Shown one piece after another: positions 26,292-35,973 of a DNA stretch of 64,000 bases. The position numbers and the translations under genes were made by a program. Position 1 is the stretch's first letter; each line of letters opens with the position of its first letter. Origin of the DNA: Paraburkholderia sp. (GTDB taxonomy: Bacteria; Pseudomonadota; Gammaproteobacteria; Burkholderiales; Burkholderiaceae). The notes beneath the pieces are model-generated. The model was not told the origin of the DNA. It made no database searches and saw only the letters and a program-made list of their open reading frames with translations. The DNA lies in NCBI RefSeq assembly GCF_028283785.1, contig NZ_JAPWKB010000005.1, positions 620,001 through 684,000 of the forward strand, in the 5' to 3' direction.

Positions 26292-29021
26292 TCACTTGGC
26301 CATCGCTTCCATTTCTTCGCCCGCTGCCGGCACGCTTCCCGACACGCTCATCGCGCGCGGCTGCAACAGCAGCGCCACCAGTCCGCTCCATCCGGTCTGA
26401 TGCGATGCGCCCACGCCGCGCCCGTTATCGCCATGAAAATACTCATGGAACAACACCAGATCGCGCGAACGCGGATCGGCCTGCAACTGCGGATACGCGC
26501 CCATCACCGGACGATTGCCGTTCGCGTCCTTCAGAAACAGCGTGGTGGTACGACGCGCCAGTTCGTCGGCGATCTCGCTCAGCGAGAACATCGCGCCGGA
26601 ACCCGTCGGATATTCGACGCGAAAATCGTCGCCGTAATAGCGATGAAACTCGTATAAGGATTCGATCAGCAGATAGTTGACCGGCATCCACACCGGACCG
26701 CGCCAGTTCGAATTACCGCCGAACACGCGCGAATCCGATTCCGCCGGCAGATACTTCACGCCGAAGCTGTTGCCGTTATGCGTGTACACGAAAGGCTCGT
26801 CGCGATGCACACGCGACAGCGCCCGCACGCCGTGATCGGACAGAAACTCGCTTTCGTCGAGCGTACGCCGCAACAGCGCTTTCATCCGATGACCGCGCAA
26901 CAGGGAAAGCAGCAGACTATTGCCGCGCCCCGGTTCGTTCCAGCGCGACACGAGCCGCGCGAGATCCGGCCGATGCTCGAGAAACCAGACCAGCCGGTCG
27001 CGCAGTCCCGGCAAGTCGCCATGCAGACGCTGCTCCAGCACATGCACCGCGAACAGCGGAATCAGCCCGACGATCGATCGCACGCGCATCGGCACGTTGG
27101 TGCCGTCGGGCAAACGCAGTTTGTCGTAGAAGAATTCGTCGGCGGTATCCCATAGACCGGTATCGCAATTGTCTTCGCAACTGACCGCTTCGGCGATATA
27201 CAGAAAGTGCTCGAAGAACTTCACCGCAATATCGACGAACACATGATTCTTCACCGCGAGTTCGAGCGCGATGCGCATCAGGTCCAACGCATACGCGGCC
27301 ATCCACGCGGTGCCGTCGGCCTGGTCGATATGGCCGCCGGTGGGTAACGGCGACGACCGGTCGAAGATGCCCACGTTGTCGAGCCCGAGAAAACCGCCCT
27401 GAAAAATATTGCGGTCGTCGGCGTCTTTACGATTGACCCACCACGAGAAATTCAGCAGCAACTTGTGGAACACGAGTTCGAGGAAATCGCGATCCGCCTT
27501 GCCCGTCAGCGCCCGGTCGATCTCGTAGACGCGCCACGCCGCCCACGCATGCACCGGCGGATTCGCATCGCCGAACGCCCATTCGTAAGCGGGAAGCTGC
27601 CCGTTCGGATGCATATAGCGATCCTTCACCAGCAGCAGCAACTGACGCTTCGCGAAGGCCGGATCGATCAGCGCGAACGCGGTCGCGTGAAACGCCAGAT
27701 CCCACGACGCGTACCACGGGTATTCCCATTTATCCGGCATCGACACGATGTCGGCATTGCACAGATGACGCCACTCGGCATTCCTGCCGCGCTTGCGGCT
27801 GGCGGGCGGGGTCGGCTGCGCGTCGTCGCCGTCGAGCCAGCGCTGGATATCGAACTGGTAATACTGCTTCGACCACAACATGCCCGCGAGCGCCTGGCGT
27901 TGCACCAGACGCTTGTCAGCATCGTCGATCTCCGCTTGCAGCGCGGCGTAGTACGCATCGGCTTCCGCGATGCGTCGCGCGAACAGCGCATCGGCGTCGA
28001 ACTTGCCGTCGCGCGGCGTGGACTCCGGATGCCAGCGCAAATACACCACCGCGCGCCCGTGAGCCGCGAGTGTCACCGGCACGCGCGCGCCCGCTTTCGT
28101 GCCCTGATCGCGACGCACGGCGTTCGCATCGTCGTGCACGAGATAATCGTTGAAGCCGTCCTTGAACGGACCGGCGCCGTCCATCCCGAACAGACGCTTC
28201 ACATTGGTTTCGTTCTCGCAGAACAGCCACTCCACATCCGACACGCCCGGCGCGGATTTGACCCACGCACTGACCGCGATCGCTTCATGCGACGGATGGC
28301 GTCCGAGCAGATACGTGTCGCCGTGATGCGTGGTTTTGACCAGCGACGGCTTGTCTTTCGACGCTTTCCACGACCACTTGTTACGCGCGAAAATTTGCGG
28401 CATCACATCGATCGACGCCGCCTGGTCCGCGCGATTTTCGACGGTCACGCGCATCACGATGTCGTCCGCTTCGTGCTTCGCATATTCGACGGTCACGTCG
28501 AAAAAGCGGTTGTCGTCGAACACGCCGGTATCGAGAATCTCGTACTCGGGCATGTCGGCGCCGCGCCGTGCGTTCTCCTGCACGAGATCGTCGTAGGGGA
28601 AGGCGGCATGCGGATATTTGTAGAGCATGCGCATGTACGAATGCGTCGGCGTACCGTCGACGTAGAAGTACAACTCCTTCACGTCCTCGCCATGATTGCC
28701 CTGCGAATTGGTCAGACCGAACAGCCGTTCCTTGATGATCGGATCGTGACGATTCCATAGCGCGAGCGATACGCACCAGCTCAGCGTGTCGTCTCCGAAA
28801 CCGGCAATGCCGTCCTCGCCCCACCGATACGCACGGCTGCGTGCGTGATCGTGCGGAAAGTACTCCCACGCTGTTCCGTTCTCGCTGTAATCCTCACGAA
28901 CCGTGCCCCACTGACGCTCGCTGAGGTATGGTCCCCAGCGTTGCCAGTGATTGACATCGCAAGAATGAAGACGGGTTCCTTCTACAGTAGCAAGCAGATT
29001 CGCGGCGCGCAGCGGTGGCAT
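26292..29021 (-). CDS. GH63-like glucosidase (MGH1-type, alpha/alpha barrel)
   Basis: 909 residues. The C-terminal half is an (alpha/alpha)6 barrel with WEYPWYASWDLAFHATAFAL, NWRGPVWMPVNYLL and YTHNGNSFGVKY, as in the bacterial glucosidase branch related to GH63 mannosyl-oligosaccharide glucosidase. The N-terminal half has beta-sandwich character (YVDGTPTHSYMRMLYKYP). There is no signal peptide, so it acts in the cytoplasm on alpha-glucosides such as short maltodextrins or mannosylglycerate-type compounds. ATG 29021 gives MPPLRAANLLATVEGTRL. It is the second gene of a glucan-use operon, 100 nt after the debranching enzyme gene. Confidence 0.85.
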   Translation of the reverse strand: MPPLRAANLLATVEGTRLHSCDVNHWQRWGPYLSERQWGTVREDYSENGTAWEYFPHDHARSRAYRWGEDGIAGFGDDTLSWCVSLALWNRHDPIIKERLFGLTNSQGNHGEDVKELYFYVDGTPTHSYMRMLYKYPHAAFPYDDLVQENARRGADMPEYEILDTGVFDDNRFFDVTVEYAKHEADDIVMRVTVENRADQAASIDVMPQIFARNKWSWKASKDKPSLVKTTHHGDTYLLGRHPSHEAIAVSAWVKSAPGVSDVEWLFCENETNVKRLFGMDGAGPFKDGFNDYLVHDDANAVRRDQGTKAGARVPVTLAAHGRAVVYLRWHPESTPRDGKFDADALFARRIAEADAYYAALQAEIDDADKRLVQRQALAGMLWSKQYYQFDIQRWLDGDDAQPTPPASRKRGRNAEWRHLCNADIVSMPDKWEYPWYASWDLAFHATAFALIDPAFAKRQLLLLVKDRYMHPNGQLPAYEWAFGDANPPVHAWAAWRVYEIDRALTGKADRDFLELVFHKLLLNFSWWVNRKDADDRNIFQGGFLGLDNVGIFDRSSPLPTGGHIDQADGTAWMAAYALDLMRIALELAVKNHVFVDIAVKFFEHFLYIAEAVSCEDNCDTGLWDTADEFFYDKLRLPDGTNVPMRVRSIVGLIPLFAVHVLEQRLHGDLPGLRDRLVWFLEHRPDLARLVSRWNEPGRGNSLLLSLLRGHRMKALLRRTLDESEFLSDHGVRALSRVHRDEPFVYTHNGNSFGVKYLPAESDSRVFGGNSNWRGPVWMPVNYLLIESLYEFHRYYGDDFRVEYPTGSGAMFSLSEIADELARRTTTLFLKDANGNRPVMGAYPQLQADPRSRDLVLFHEYFHGDNGRGVGASHQTGWSGLVALLLQPRAMSVSGSVPAAGEEMEAMAK

Positions 29022-29121
29022 GAAATGCGTCCTGACTTGAAGCTTGACAGCGGAGCCACATCGTAACGCCGTTTGCGAACGCGTGTGGCGAAGCGCGGTC
29101 GCAAACTTGCGATGCACGCGT

Positions 29122-31089
29122 TCAGGTCTGGTCGAGCCACGCGCCGATCCGCAACCGCTCGCCGAGCGACCACGCCTGAAACGGCGTGCCGCCCGCCGTG
29201 TGCGGCGCGTCGCCGTCCGCGACTTCGGAAAGATGATCGAGTCCGGCGCGGTCCAGATGCGCATCGAGCGGCGCAATGAAGCGCTTATGTGCATTCGCGC
29301 GCAACGCGCTGCGCGCGCTTTGCGACGGGTCGGTGGAATGCACGCGCAGCCACGCTTCGACGAATGGACCGAGCAGCCACGGCCATACCGTGCCCTGGTG
29401 ATAGGCGCCGTCGCGTTCGAGCGGCGTGCCGGTGTAACGCCCTTTGTAATTGCGGTCGAACGGCGCAAGCGTGCGCAAGCCGAGCGGCGTCAGCAGCCAG
29501 GCTTCGACCTGTTCGACGACCGCACGCGCCGCAGCGCCGTCGAGCAACGCAAACGGCAAACCACCGACCGCGAAAATCTGGTTCGGTCGCACCGAACGGT
29601 CGAGCGTCCCCGCGACATGATCCACATCCACGACGTCGAACAGTCCGCGTGTGACGGGATCGACGAAGCGCGCGCCGAACGCCTGCTGCACGCGCACGGC
29701 TGGTTCATGCCAGCGCGCATCCCAGTTTGCTGCAATGCGCAATGCGTTGAACCACAACGCCTGCACTTCGACCGGTTTGCCGATTCGTGGCGTGACGACC
29801 CAATCGCCCACTTTCGCGTCCATCCACGTCAGTTGCACCCCAGGTTCGCCGGCACGCAGCAAACCGTCCGCATCGACGCCGATATTGAAGCGCGTGCCGC
29901 GCGTATAGCCGTCGAGAATCGCCACGACGGTGTGCTGCAAACGCTCGCGCGTGTCGGTATCCGCGTGCGACGTGGCGAGGTAATCGTGAACGGCGACCGC
30001 GAACCACAACGACGCATCGACGGCGTTGAACTCGGGCACGTCGCCGTAATCGGGGAAGCGGTTCGGCAACATGCCTTCCGACAACGTGCCCGCCCATTCG
30101 AGCAGAATTGCGCGGGCTTCGTCGAGACGCCCGGTTGCGATCAGCAAACCGCGCATTGCGATGAAGGTGTCGCGTCCCCAGTCGGTGAACCACGGAAAAC
30201 CGGCGATCAGCGTGCGGCCTTCATTGCGCCCGACCACATACGCGTCCGCCGACCGCGTCAACCGCGAGCCGAACGACGCGCGACGCGCGTGCTCGACAGC
30301 CGTCAATGTGTGCGCGCGCTGCTGCGCGGACGCGGCGTCGGCGGTGCCGGCACTGAGGATCATCACCGCGCTTTGCGTGGACAGATCGAACGTGAAGACG
30401 CCGGGCGTGGCGAGGTCTTCGGTGAAATCGAGCCCGCGTTCGCGCTCGCGAACGTAGCAGAAATTGCGATACCAGTCGGGCGCATGCGTGTACGTGCCGT
30501 TCGTGGACGCGTGAATCACGGGGACGTCGCCATACGGTTGCCAGGCGATCCGCGCGGTGTCGGTGTCGGGATTGGAATGGGCGGTGAAGCTGAAGTTGAA
30601 CGCGTCGTTGGCATGATGCAGCGCGTGGTAATCGCGACCCGACAACAACGGCCGCACTTTCAACGAGACCGGGCGCGACGACGGGTCCGTGTTCAGCAAA
30701 CGCCAGCGCAGCATCGTTTCGCCGCTCGCCTTCGCGACCAGCACTTCCGCGCTGACCGTGAGCGATTCACCGAACGAGAAGCGCCACGTCGGCCACGGCA
30801 CGGTTTCGAACGACACCAGATTTGCAGCGATGTCCGGATAGATGAGGTCGGGCGCATAACGTTGCATCGTCAACGAAAGGCGCTGGCCGTTGACTTCGAG
30901 CCATGCCTCGACGCCGTTGACGAGCACCACGCGACCGCCGGGCGGACGCGTCGCCGCCAGCAGCAACGCGTGATAGCGACGCGTGCGCGCCGTGCCGACC
31001 GTGCCGGAAGCAAAGCCGCCGAACGCGTCGGCTTCGAGCCATTCGTCGTCGAGACGACCGGGTTGAAACGGAGAATCGATACGGGTCAT
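29122..31089 (-). CDS. Glycogen debranching enzyme, amylo-alpha-1,6-glucosidase (GH133-like)
   Basis: 655 residues. The N-terminal glycogen-debranching domain (about 1-230: WLEADAFGGFASGTVGTART) is followed by the amylo-alpha-1,6-glucosidase (alpha/alpha)6 domain with the conserved FPWFTDWGRDTFIAMRGLL (catalytic Asp in GRD) and GAYHQGTVWPWLLGPF. It removes alpha-1,6 branches in glycogen. The bacterial form lacks the transferase domain of eukaryotic debranching enzyme. It is first in the minus-strand series debranching enzyme, glucosidase, zwf, glucokinase. Cytoplasmic. Confidence 0.92.
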   Translation of the reverse strand: MTRIDSPFQPGRLDDEWLEADAFGGFASGTVGTARTRRYHALLLAATRPPGGRVVLVNGVEAWLEVNGQRLSLTMQRYAPDLIYPDIAANLVSFETVPWPTWRFSFGESLTVSAEVLVAKASGETMLRWRLLNTDPSSRPVSLKVRPLLSGRDYHALHHANDAFNFSFTAHSNPDTDTARIAWQPYGDVPVIHASTNGTYTHAPDWYRNFCYVRERERGLDFTEDLATPGVFTFDLSTQSAVMILSAGTADAASAQQRAHTLTAVEHARRASFGSRLTRSADAYVVGRNEGRTLIAGFPWFTDWGRDTFIAMRGLLIATGRLDEARAILLEWAGTLSEGMLPNRFPDYGDVPEFNAVDASLWFAVAVHDYLATSHADTDTRERLQHTVVAILDGYTRGTRFNIGVDADGLLRAGEPGVQLTWMDAKVGDWVVTPRIGKPVEVQALWFNALRIAANWDARWHEPAVRVQQAFGARFVDPVTRGLFDVVDVDHVAGTLDRSVRPNQIFAVGGLPFALLDGAAARAVVEQVEAWLLTPLGLRTLAPFDRNYKGRYTGTPLERDGAYHQGTVWPWLLGPFVEAWLRVHSTDPSQSARSALRANAHKRFIAPLDAHLDRAGLDHLSEVADGDAPHTAGGTPFQAWSLGERLRIGAWLDQT

Positions 31090-31342
31090 AGGCGGTTCCC
31101 GGCGCGTTGGAAAAGAGCGCGCTGCTCAAGTCTGACAGTCTCGCAGCGCGACGGTTCGCAACGCGCTGCGCGGTCGAATAACACCCGAAACTTCGCAATC
31201 CGCATGAGTTTCGCGCACCATGTTCGCCCATGCTTCACGGCCCGCGAATCCCTTACGCACCCTTACATCAGAACGTCAAGGGTATCCAGGGTGTAATGTT
31301 CGCTGGCTCGCATAGGACGAAAATAAGGAGGACTACCATCCG

Positions 31343-32197
31343 TTGAAAATCACGCCGGGTATCCCACCCGCGCGGCCAACGAAGATGGGTCCACCGATGC
31401 AGACAGGGAACCCCGATCTAACAGCCCGTGAGCCTCTACCGGCACTTTTCGATGCCGACGTCGAAGCGTTGGCGCGCAACATGGACGCATCCGGCGTCGC
31501 TGTGCTGGAGGACGTGATTCCGGCCACGATGCTCGCCGCAGCACGCGAATATATCGCCGCCGAACTGGTGCTGCACGATCACCAGTACTTCGGGCTGAGC
31601 GGCCGTGAATGGATCGCGGCGAGTCCACTCGACGCGCTGTCACGCTCCGACGCATTCCGTGAAATCCTGTGCTCGCTGTGGGAACGGCAGATGCACAACA
31701 TCGCACCCGCCGACGACGTTCGCGCGTCGTTGCGCGTGCTGGCGGGCACGGTCGGTATGCGTCACTCGAACCTGTTTCACTACGATTCCTATGTCGTGAC
31801 CGCGCTCGTGCCGCTGCTGATTCCGGACGGCCCGAACGATCCGCGCGGCGAACTCGTGGTGTATCCGAATCTGCGAAACGTACGGCGTCTCGCGATCGTC
31901 AATATCATCGAAAAGCTGATCGTCGAAAGCGCGCTTGCGTGCTGGTTGTGGCGAATGCCCATGATCCAGCGCCGGTTGTCCGCACGTGCAGTGCCGATGG
32001 AACCGGGACATATCTACTTTTTCTGGGGAATGCGTTCGTTGCACGCGAACCGCGCGTGCAAACCGGAACACGTGCGAAGCACCGCGCTGTTTCATTTCGG
32101 CGATCCGCATGCACGCAGCCTGTTGAAGCGACTCAGTGCAAGACGGCATCGCGCACGGCTGCGGCGTCTGAGCCGCGCCGCCGGATCGCCGCAATGA
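31343..32197 (+). CDS. PhyH-like Fe(II)/2-oxoglutarate oxygenase, TTG start
   Basis: 284 residues. A facial triad is visible: HxD in NLFHYDSYVVT (H146, D148) and distal H224 in MRSLHANRA, followed by R235, which would bind 2-oxoglutarate. This fits the phytanoyl-CoA dioxygenase-like family. The start is TTG 31343, supported by AAGGAGGA 10 nt upstream; a later ATG at 31385 lacks a ribosome site. It should hydroxylate or desaturate an organic substrate in the cytoplasm. It is convergent with a Rieske oxygenase gene, with 40 bp between stops. Confidence 0.72.
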   Translation: MKITPGIPPARPTKMGPPMQTGNPDLTAREPLPALFDADVEALARNMDASGVAVLEDVIPATMLAAAREYIAAELVLHDHQYFGLSGREWIAASPLDALSRSDAFREILCSLWERQMHNIAPADDVRASLRVLAGTVGMRHSNLFHYDSYVVTALVPLLIPDGPNDPRGELVVYPNLRNVRRLAIVNIIEKLIVESALACWLWRMPMIQRRLSARAVPMEPGHIYFFWGMRSLHANRACKPEHVRSTALFHFGDPHARSLLKRLSARRHRARLRRLSRAAGSPQ

Positions 32198-32237
32198 GGT
32201 CGGAACGGGCCAGCGCCGACACGGCGCCGGACGCCGT

Positions 32238-33374
32238 CTAGACGCGCACCAGCTCGGTTTCTTCTTCCGCGCCGCTGTCGCGCAGCAACGCACGCAGTTC
32301 GTTGATGACCGGGAACACCTCGTGGTTCCAGTCGGCGCCCTGCTTGTCGTGCGCCTGCTGTTCCATTTCGACGATCTCGCGATCTTCCTTGAAAATGCGC
32401 TCGGTGAACCACACCAGCAACGGCCACGCGAGGTCGAGAATGCCGGGGATTTTCGGCTTGCGGATGGACAGCAGACCGAAGGTGCGATTGGTGCGCTGCT
32501 CGGCGTCGAGCGGCACATAAACGATCCACAGATCCATCACCAGCGTGTCGTCCGACGTGCGGATTTTCAGCGTCTGATACGGATACGCGGTGCGGATCGT
32601 CATCACGTCTTTGTGATTGTTGTCTTCACCGGTCTTGCGGCTTTGCCCGAACACCAGCGCTTCGCCGATAGGCTGCTGACCTTGCTCGCGTGCAAAGGTG
32701 TAATCGACTTCGACCCAACCGTCGCCGCGACGCCGGCCGAGCGACCGCGCCTTCATCTGGCCCATTTGCCGCCGATGCAGAAACTGATGGTTCATGTCCA
32801 TCAGGTTCTCGTGCATGAACGAGTAATGGCACGCCACTTCGCGACCGAAACGACGCGTCTTGTACGCCTTGTCGGCGACCGAGCCGAGTTGCGGCAACGG
32901 CGTTTCGTCGGCGAGCACGGCGCTGCCCGGAAACACGAAAATCAGGCCTTCGACTTCCTTGCACGGATACGAGCGCACGCCGTTCGGCAGACGTTCCTTG
33001 CCGAGATACGGCACGTCGATGCACTTGCCGCTGCAGTCGTAAGTCCAGCCGTGATAACAGCAGCGAATCGATTCGCCGTCTACCACGCCTTGATGCAACG
33101 GCACCTGCCGATGCGCGCAGCGGTCTTCGAGCGCGAACACGGAACCGCTTTCGGTACGCACCAGCACGATCGGCTCGCCGGCGAACTTCACGCCGTGCGT
33201 CTTGCCGCGCTTCACTTCGTGCGACCACGCGAGCGGATACCAGTTATCGGGATGAATCGGCACGCGCCGCAAGTCGCGCAACGGCGCCTCGGACGCGAAG
33301 GGAGCATGAATGCCGGGATGCGGTTCACCCGGTCTTTCAGTGACGCTAGTGTCCAGCGGGGTAACAACGTGCAT
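32238..33374 (-). CDS. Rieske non-heme iron oxygenase
   Basis: 378 residues. Rieske [2Fe-2S] site in CAHRQVPLHQG and CCYHGWTYD (about residues 86-110). The mononuclear iron motif is HENLMDMNHQFLH (about 189-201), with the bridging Asp. It resembles single-component-type oxygenases of the vanillate/pheophorbide group and needs a separate reductase, which is not adjacent. AAGGAGG lies 8 nt before the ATG. The substrate is unknown; neighbouring lipid and membrane genes do not settle it. Confidence 0.88.
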   Translation of the reverse strand: MHVVTPLDTSVTERPGEPHPGIHAPFASEAPLRDLRRVPIHPDNWYPLAWSHEVKRGKTHGVKFAGEPIVLVRTESGSVFALEDRCAHRQVPLHQGVVDGESIRCCYHGWTYDCSGKCIDVPYLGKERLPNGVRSYPCKEVEGLIFVFPGSAVLADETPLPQLGSVADKAYKTRRFGREVACHYSFMHENLMDMNHQFLHRRQMGQMKARSLGRRRGDGWVEVDYTFAREQGQQPIGEALVFGQSRKTGEDNNHKDVMTIRTAYPYQTLKIRTSDDTLVMDLWIVYVPLDAEQRTNRTFGLLSIRKPKIPGILDLAWPLLVWFTERIFKEDREIVEMEQQAHDKQGADWNHEVFPVINELRALLRDSGAEEETELVRV

Positions 33375-33488
33375 GGGTGGAGCCTCCTTGCTACTGGAAC
33401 CTGGTTGGGCGACTGCGCGTAAGGGAAATTAACGTCGGCAATCAGTCTAACCGAAGCGGCGGGAACCGCAAGCCGCCGCCGGCATCCG

Positions 33489-35096
33489 TCACAGTGGCTC
33501 GTGAATTTCCCTCGCCTTGTCTGCGTCAGGCCTGGCGGGGCTTTCCGGCGCATCGGACGATGGCGCCACCGGCCGCGCCGACGCGTCGCGAGTCGCCGTG
33601 CGGGCCTCGTGCGCGGCTTGCGCCTCCGCGCGCGCCACCAGCCCGCCGCGACGCTGCACGCCCCATGCACGACCGCCGCGCAGGAAGTAGAGCCACCCAA
33701 GCGCGGCGCCGAGATGGCGCAGCAACTGAAACGTGAATGGCTCGGCAATCGCGGCGGCGGCCGCCATCCACAGACCGGCATCGCGCTGTCCGGTCCAGCG
33801 CCGGTACAGGTGAATGCTCCACAGATAAAACGCCAGATCGATTGCGGTCTTGATCCCGATCACACTGAAGATCGAAATCACGATGCCGCCGTGTCCACCG
33901 AACAGAAAGCCGACCAGCAATCCAAACGCGGTCAGCCCGTAGATCGGTTGCATGGTGTCGAACGCCTTGACCGGCAACATCAACAAACCGAGCGCGCCAT
34001 AACGGCGATTGCCCGTCATGTCGCGATTCCAGTATTGCGTTTGCAGGAACCCCGCGAACCAGCGACGCCGTTGCCGCAGAAAACTGCCGAGCGTGCCAGG
34101 CGCGTCGGTATGCGCGAGCGCGTCGCCGATCACCTGCACGTCCCAGCCCAGACCGTGATCGACCGAGTAGCGGCGCAAACGGTGAATCAGCTCGTAATCT
34201 TCGACCAGACACGCGGGATCGAAGCCGCCCACGGTCACCAGCGCGTCGCGCCGGAACGATGCAAACGCGCCCGACACCAGCAGCAAACTGTCGGCGCGCA
34301 TCCACGCGAACCGCGCGATGAAATTGCGCATGTACTCGTAGGTCTGGAACCACTGGAACACGCGCCCGGACACGCTCTTGCCGCACACCGGCACGATGAT
34401 CCCGGCCGCCGCGACCAGCGACGCGCTGTCCGCGAACGCTACGCGCATCGCGCGGGTCGCGTCGTCGTCGAGCAGCGTGTCGGCGTCGACGGTCATCACG
34501 GTGTGAGTGGTCATCACGGTGATCGCGGCGTTCAGCGCGCGCGCCTTGCCGCCGTGCGGCACCCGCAACCAGTAGAGGTTCGGATACAGCGGACTCGGTG
34601 CGCTGAGCACGCCGTCGGCTGCGGGCGTCAGTCCGAAACGGCCGGTCAGCAACGCGTGGGTGCCGTCGCTGGAACCATCGTCGGCGATCACGATTTGCGC
34701 CGGACCGTCGACCTGACGCAGCAGCGCGGCCAGCGTCACCGGCAAGACCGCCGCCTCGTTATGCGACGCGACGATCACGCCCATCGACGGCAGCGTGCGT
34801 CCGTCGTCCGCGACGCCGTTTCGCCCGTGCAGCGCGGCATGCGAATCCACCGCCGACGCGATCCGCATCAACGGCCACGCCTTGTACGTGACGAACGCGA
34901 GCAGCAAGGTGTCGTAAATCACGTAGGCGAGCCCTGTCGACCACGCGACGACGCCCTGCAAAAAGAACGCGCGCGCGAACAGCAGCAGCCATAGCACGAC
35001 CACGCTCAGGTGGATGATCGCGCTGGCCGGCGATGCGCGTCGCGGCAAGATGCGGGGCGACGCAACGGCGAGCGCCTGTTCGAGAGAATTCTTCAA
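33489..35096 (-). CDS. Membrane glycosyltransferase, family 2
   Basis: 535 residues, TTG start. One or two N-terminal membrane segments (about 25-70) precede a GT2 catalytic domain: MGVIVASHNEAAVLP, ADDGSSDGT, TVDADTLLDDDA, CLVEDYELIHRL and QRRRWFAGFLQTQ, the D,D,D,(Q)RRRW set of processive or cellulose-synthase-like enzymes. Three further membrane segments follow. It transfers a sugar from a nucleotide donor, perhaps building a polysaccharide, but no partner genes for export are nearby. No ATG occurs before the catalytic domain, so the TTG seems real. The Ala/Arg-rich tail is unique to this protein. Confidence 0.87.
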   Translation of the reverse strand: MKNSLEQALAVASPRILPRRASPASAIIHLSVVVLWLLLFARAFFLQGVVAWSTGLAYVIYDTLLLAFVTYKAWPLMRIASAVDSHAALHGRNGVADDGRTLPSMGVIVASHNEAAVLPVTLAALLRQVDGPAQIVIADDGSSDGTHALLTGRFGLTPAADGVLSAPSPLYPNLYWLRVPHGGKARALNAAITVMTTHTVMTVDADTLLDDDATRAMRVAFADSASLVAAAGIIVPVCGKSVSGRVFQWFQTYEYMRNFIARFAWMRADSLLLVSGAFASFRRDALVTVGGFDPACLVEDYELIHRLRRYSVDHGLGWDVQVIGDALAHTDAPGTLGSFLRQRRRWFAGFLQTQYWNRDMTGNRRYGALGLLMLPVKAFDTMQPIYGLTAFGLLVGFLFGGHGGIVISIFSVIGIKTAIDLAFYLWSIHLYRRWTGQRDAGLWMAAAAAIAEPFTFQLLRHLGAALGWLYFLRGGRAWGVQRRGGLVARAEAQAAHEARTATRDASARPVAPSSDAPESPARPDADKAREIHEPL

Positions 35097-35200
35097 AATG
35101 ACCTGGGTAACGGTGAATACGCGTTGACTATGCGTTGACTACACGTGGAATGCACCAACACGTTCGGGAAGCGACAGCTACCGCAACCACGGACGACCGC

Positions 35201-35788
35201 TCACGGCATCATGCGTTTCAGCACCGAATGACGATCGATCCACTGATGCTTCAGCGCGCCGCCGATATGCAGCGCCAGCAGCGCATAAAGCCCATAGCCG
35301 AGCCACGTATGCAACGCACCGAACCGGTCGTGCAGACGTTCTTTCAGCGCCGGATCGAGATGCATCACGAAGCCGATACGCGGCCATTGAAAAAGGTCGA
35401 ACAGACGCATCGGATGCGTGGCCGCGTCTTTCCATGCGGAGTCGTGCAGCCAGCCCGACAGCGGCAAACCGATCATCAATGCATACAGCAACAGATGCGC
35501 CAGATGCGCGGCCGCGCGCTCCCATTTTGGAAACACCGCGGGCAACGCGGGCGGCCGGTGCGACACGCGCCAGAGTATGCGCATTAGCGCGAGGCCCAGC
35601 ACCGTAATACCGATCGACTTGTGCGTATCGATCACCGGACGCACCCAGTCGTCAGGCAGGGAATCGGCGCTCAAACCAAGCACCACGTTGGCGATCATCA
35701 GCACGGCGATCAGCCAGTGCAATGAAACGGCGGTGCGCGTATAGCGCGAAGGGGGATCGTAAGACTCGAAGTGGGCCGGCGTGGTCAT
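35201..35788 (-). CDS. Cytochrome b561
   Basis: 195 residues, four membrane helices. Haem-ligand histidines are seen in SLHWLIAVLM, DTHKSIGI and LHTWLGYGLYALLALH. This family moves electrons between quinol and a periplasmic acceptor, for example in superoxide scavenging. It is followed by the glycosyltransferase gene and preceded by 185 bp of noncoding sequence upstream of its start. Confidence 0.9.
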   Translation of the reverse strand: MTTPAHFESYDPPSRYTRTAVSLHWLIAVLMIANVVLGLSADSLPDDWVRPVIDTHKSIGITVLGLALMRILWRVSHRPPALPAVFPKWERAAAHLAHLLLYALMIGLPLSGWLHDSAWKDAATHPMRLFDLFQWPRIGFVMHLDPALKERLHDRFGALHTWLGYGLYALLALHIGGALKHQWIDRHSVLKRMMP

Positions 35789-35973
35789 GTCGAATGCGGT
35801 TGCGTGTGGGTGTCTTACGTTTAAGCGACGGTACGAAAGCGGACTGAAGGCCGCTGGCGGCGCCGCGCGATATGCAATGGAAAGTGCGAATGCGCACCTT
35901 GAATAACGCGTCGATGCGCGTTTTTATTCCCATCTCATTCGACGACGCCCGGCCGAAACGGTTTCAGTTTATT

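Noticed and set aside
29044..31296. About 750-codon open frame on the plus strand across the debranching enzyme gene
   Set aside because: Antisense shadow of a clear GH133-type enzyme; amino-acid composition is not protein-like.
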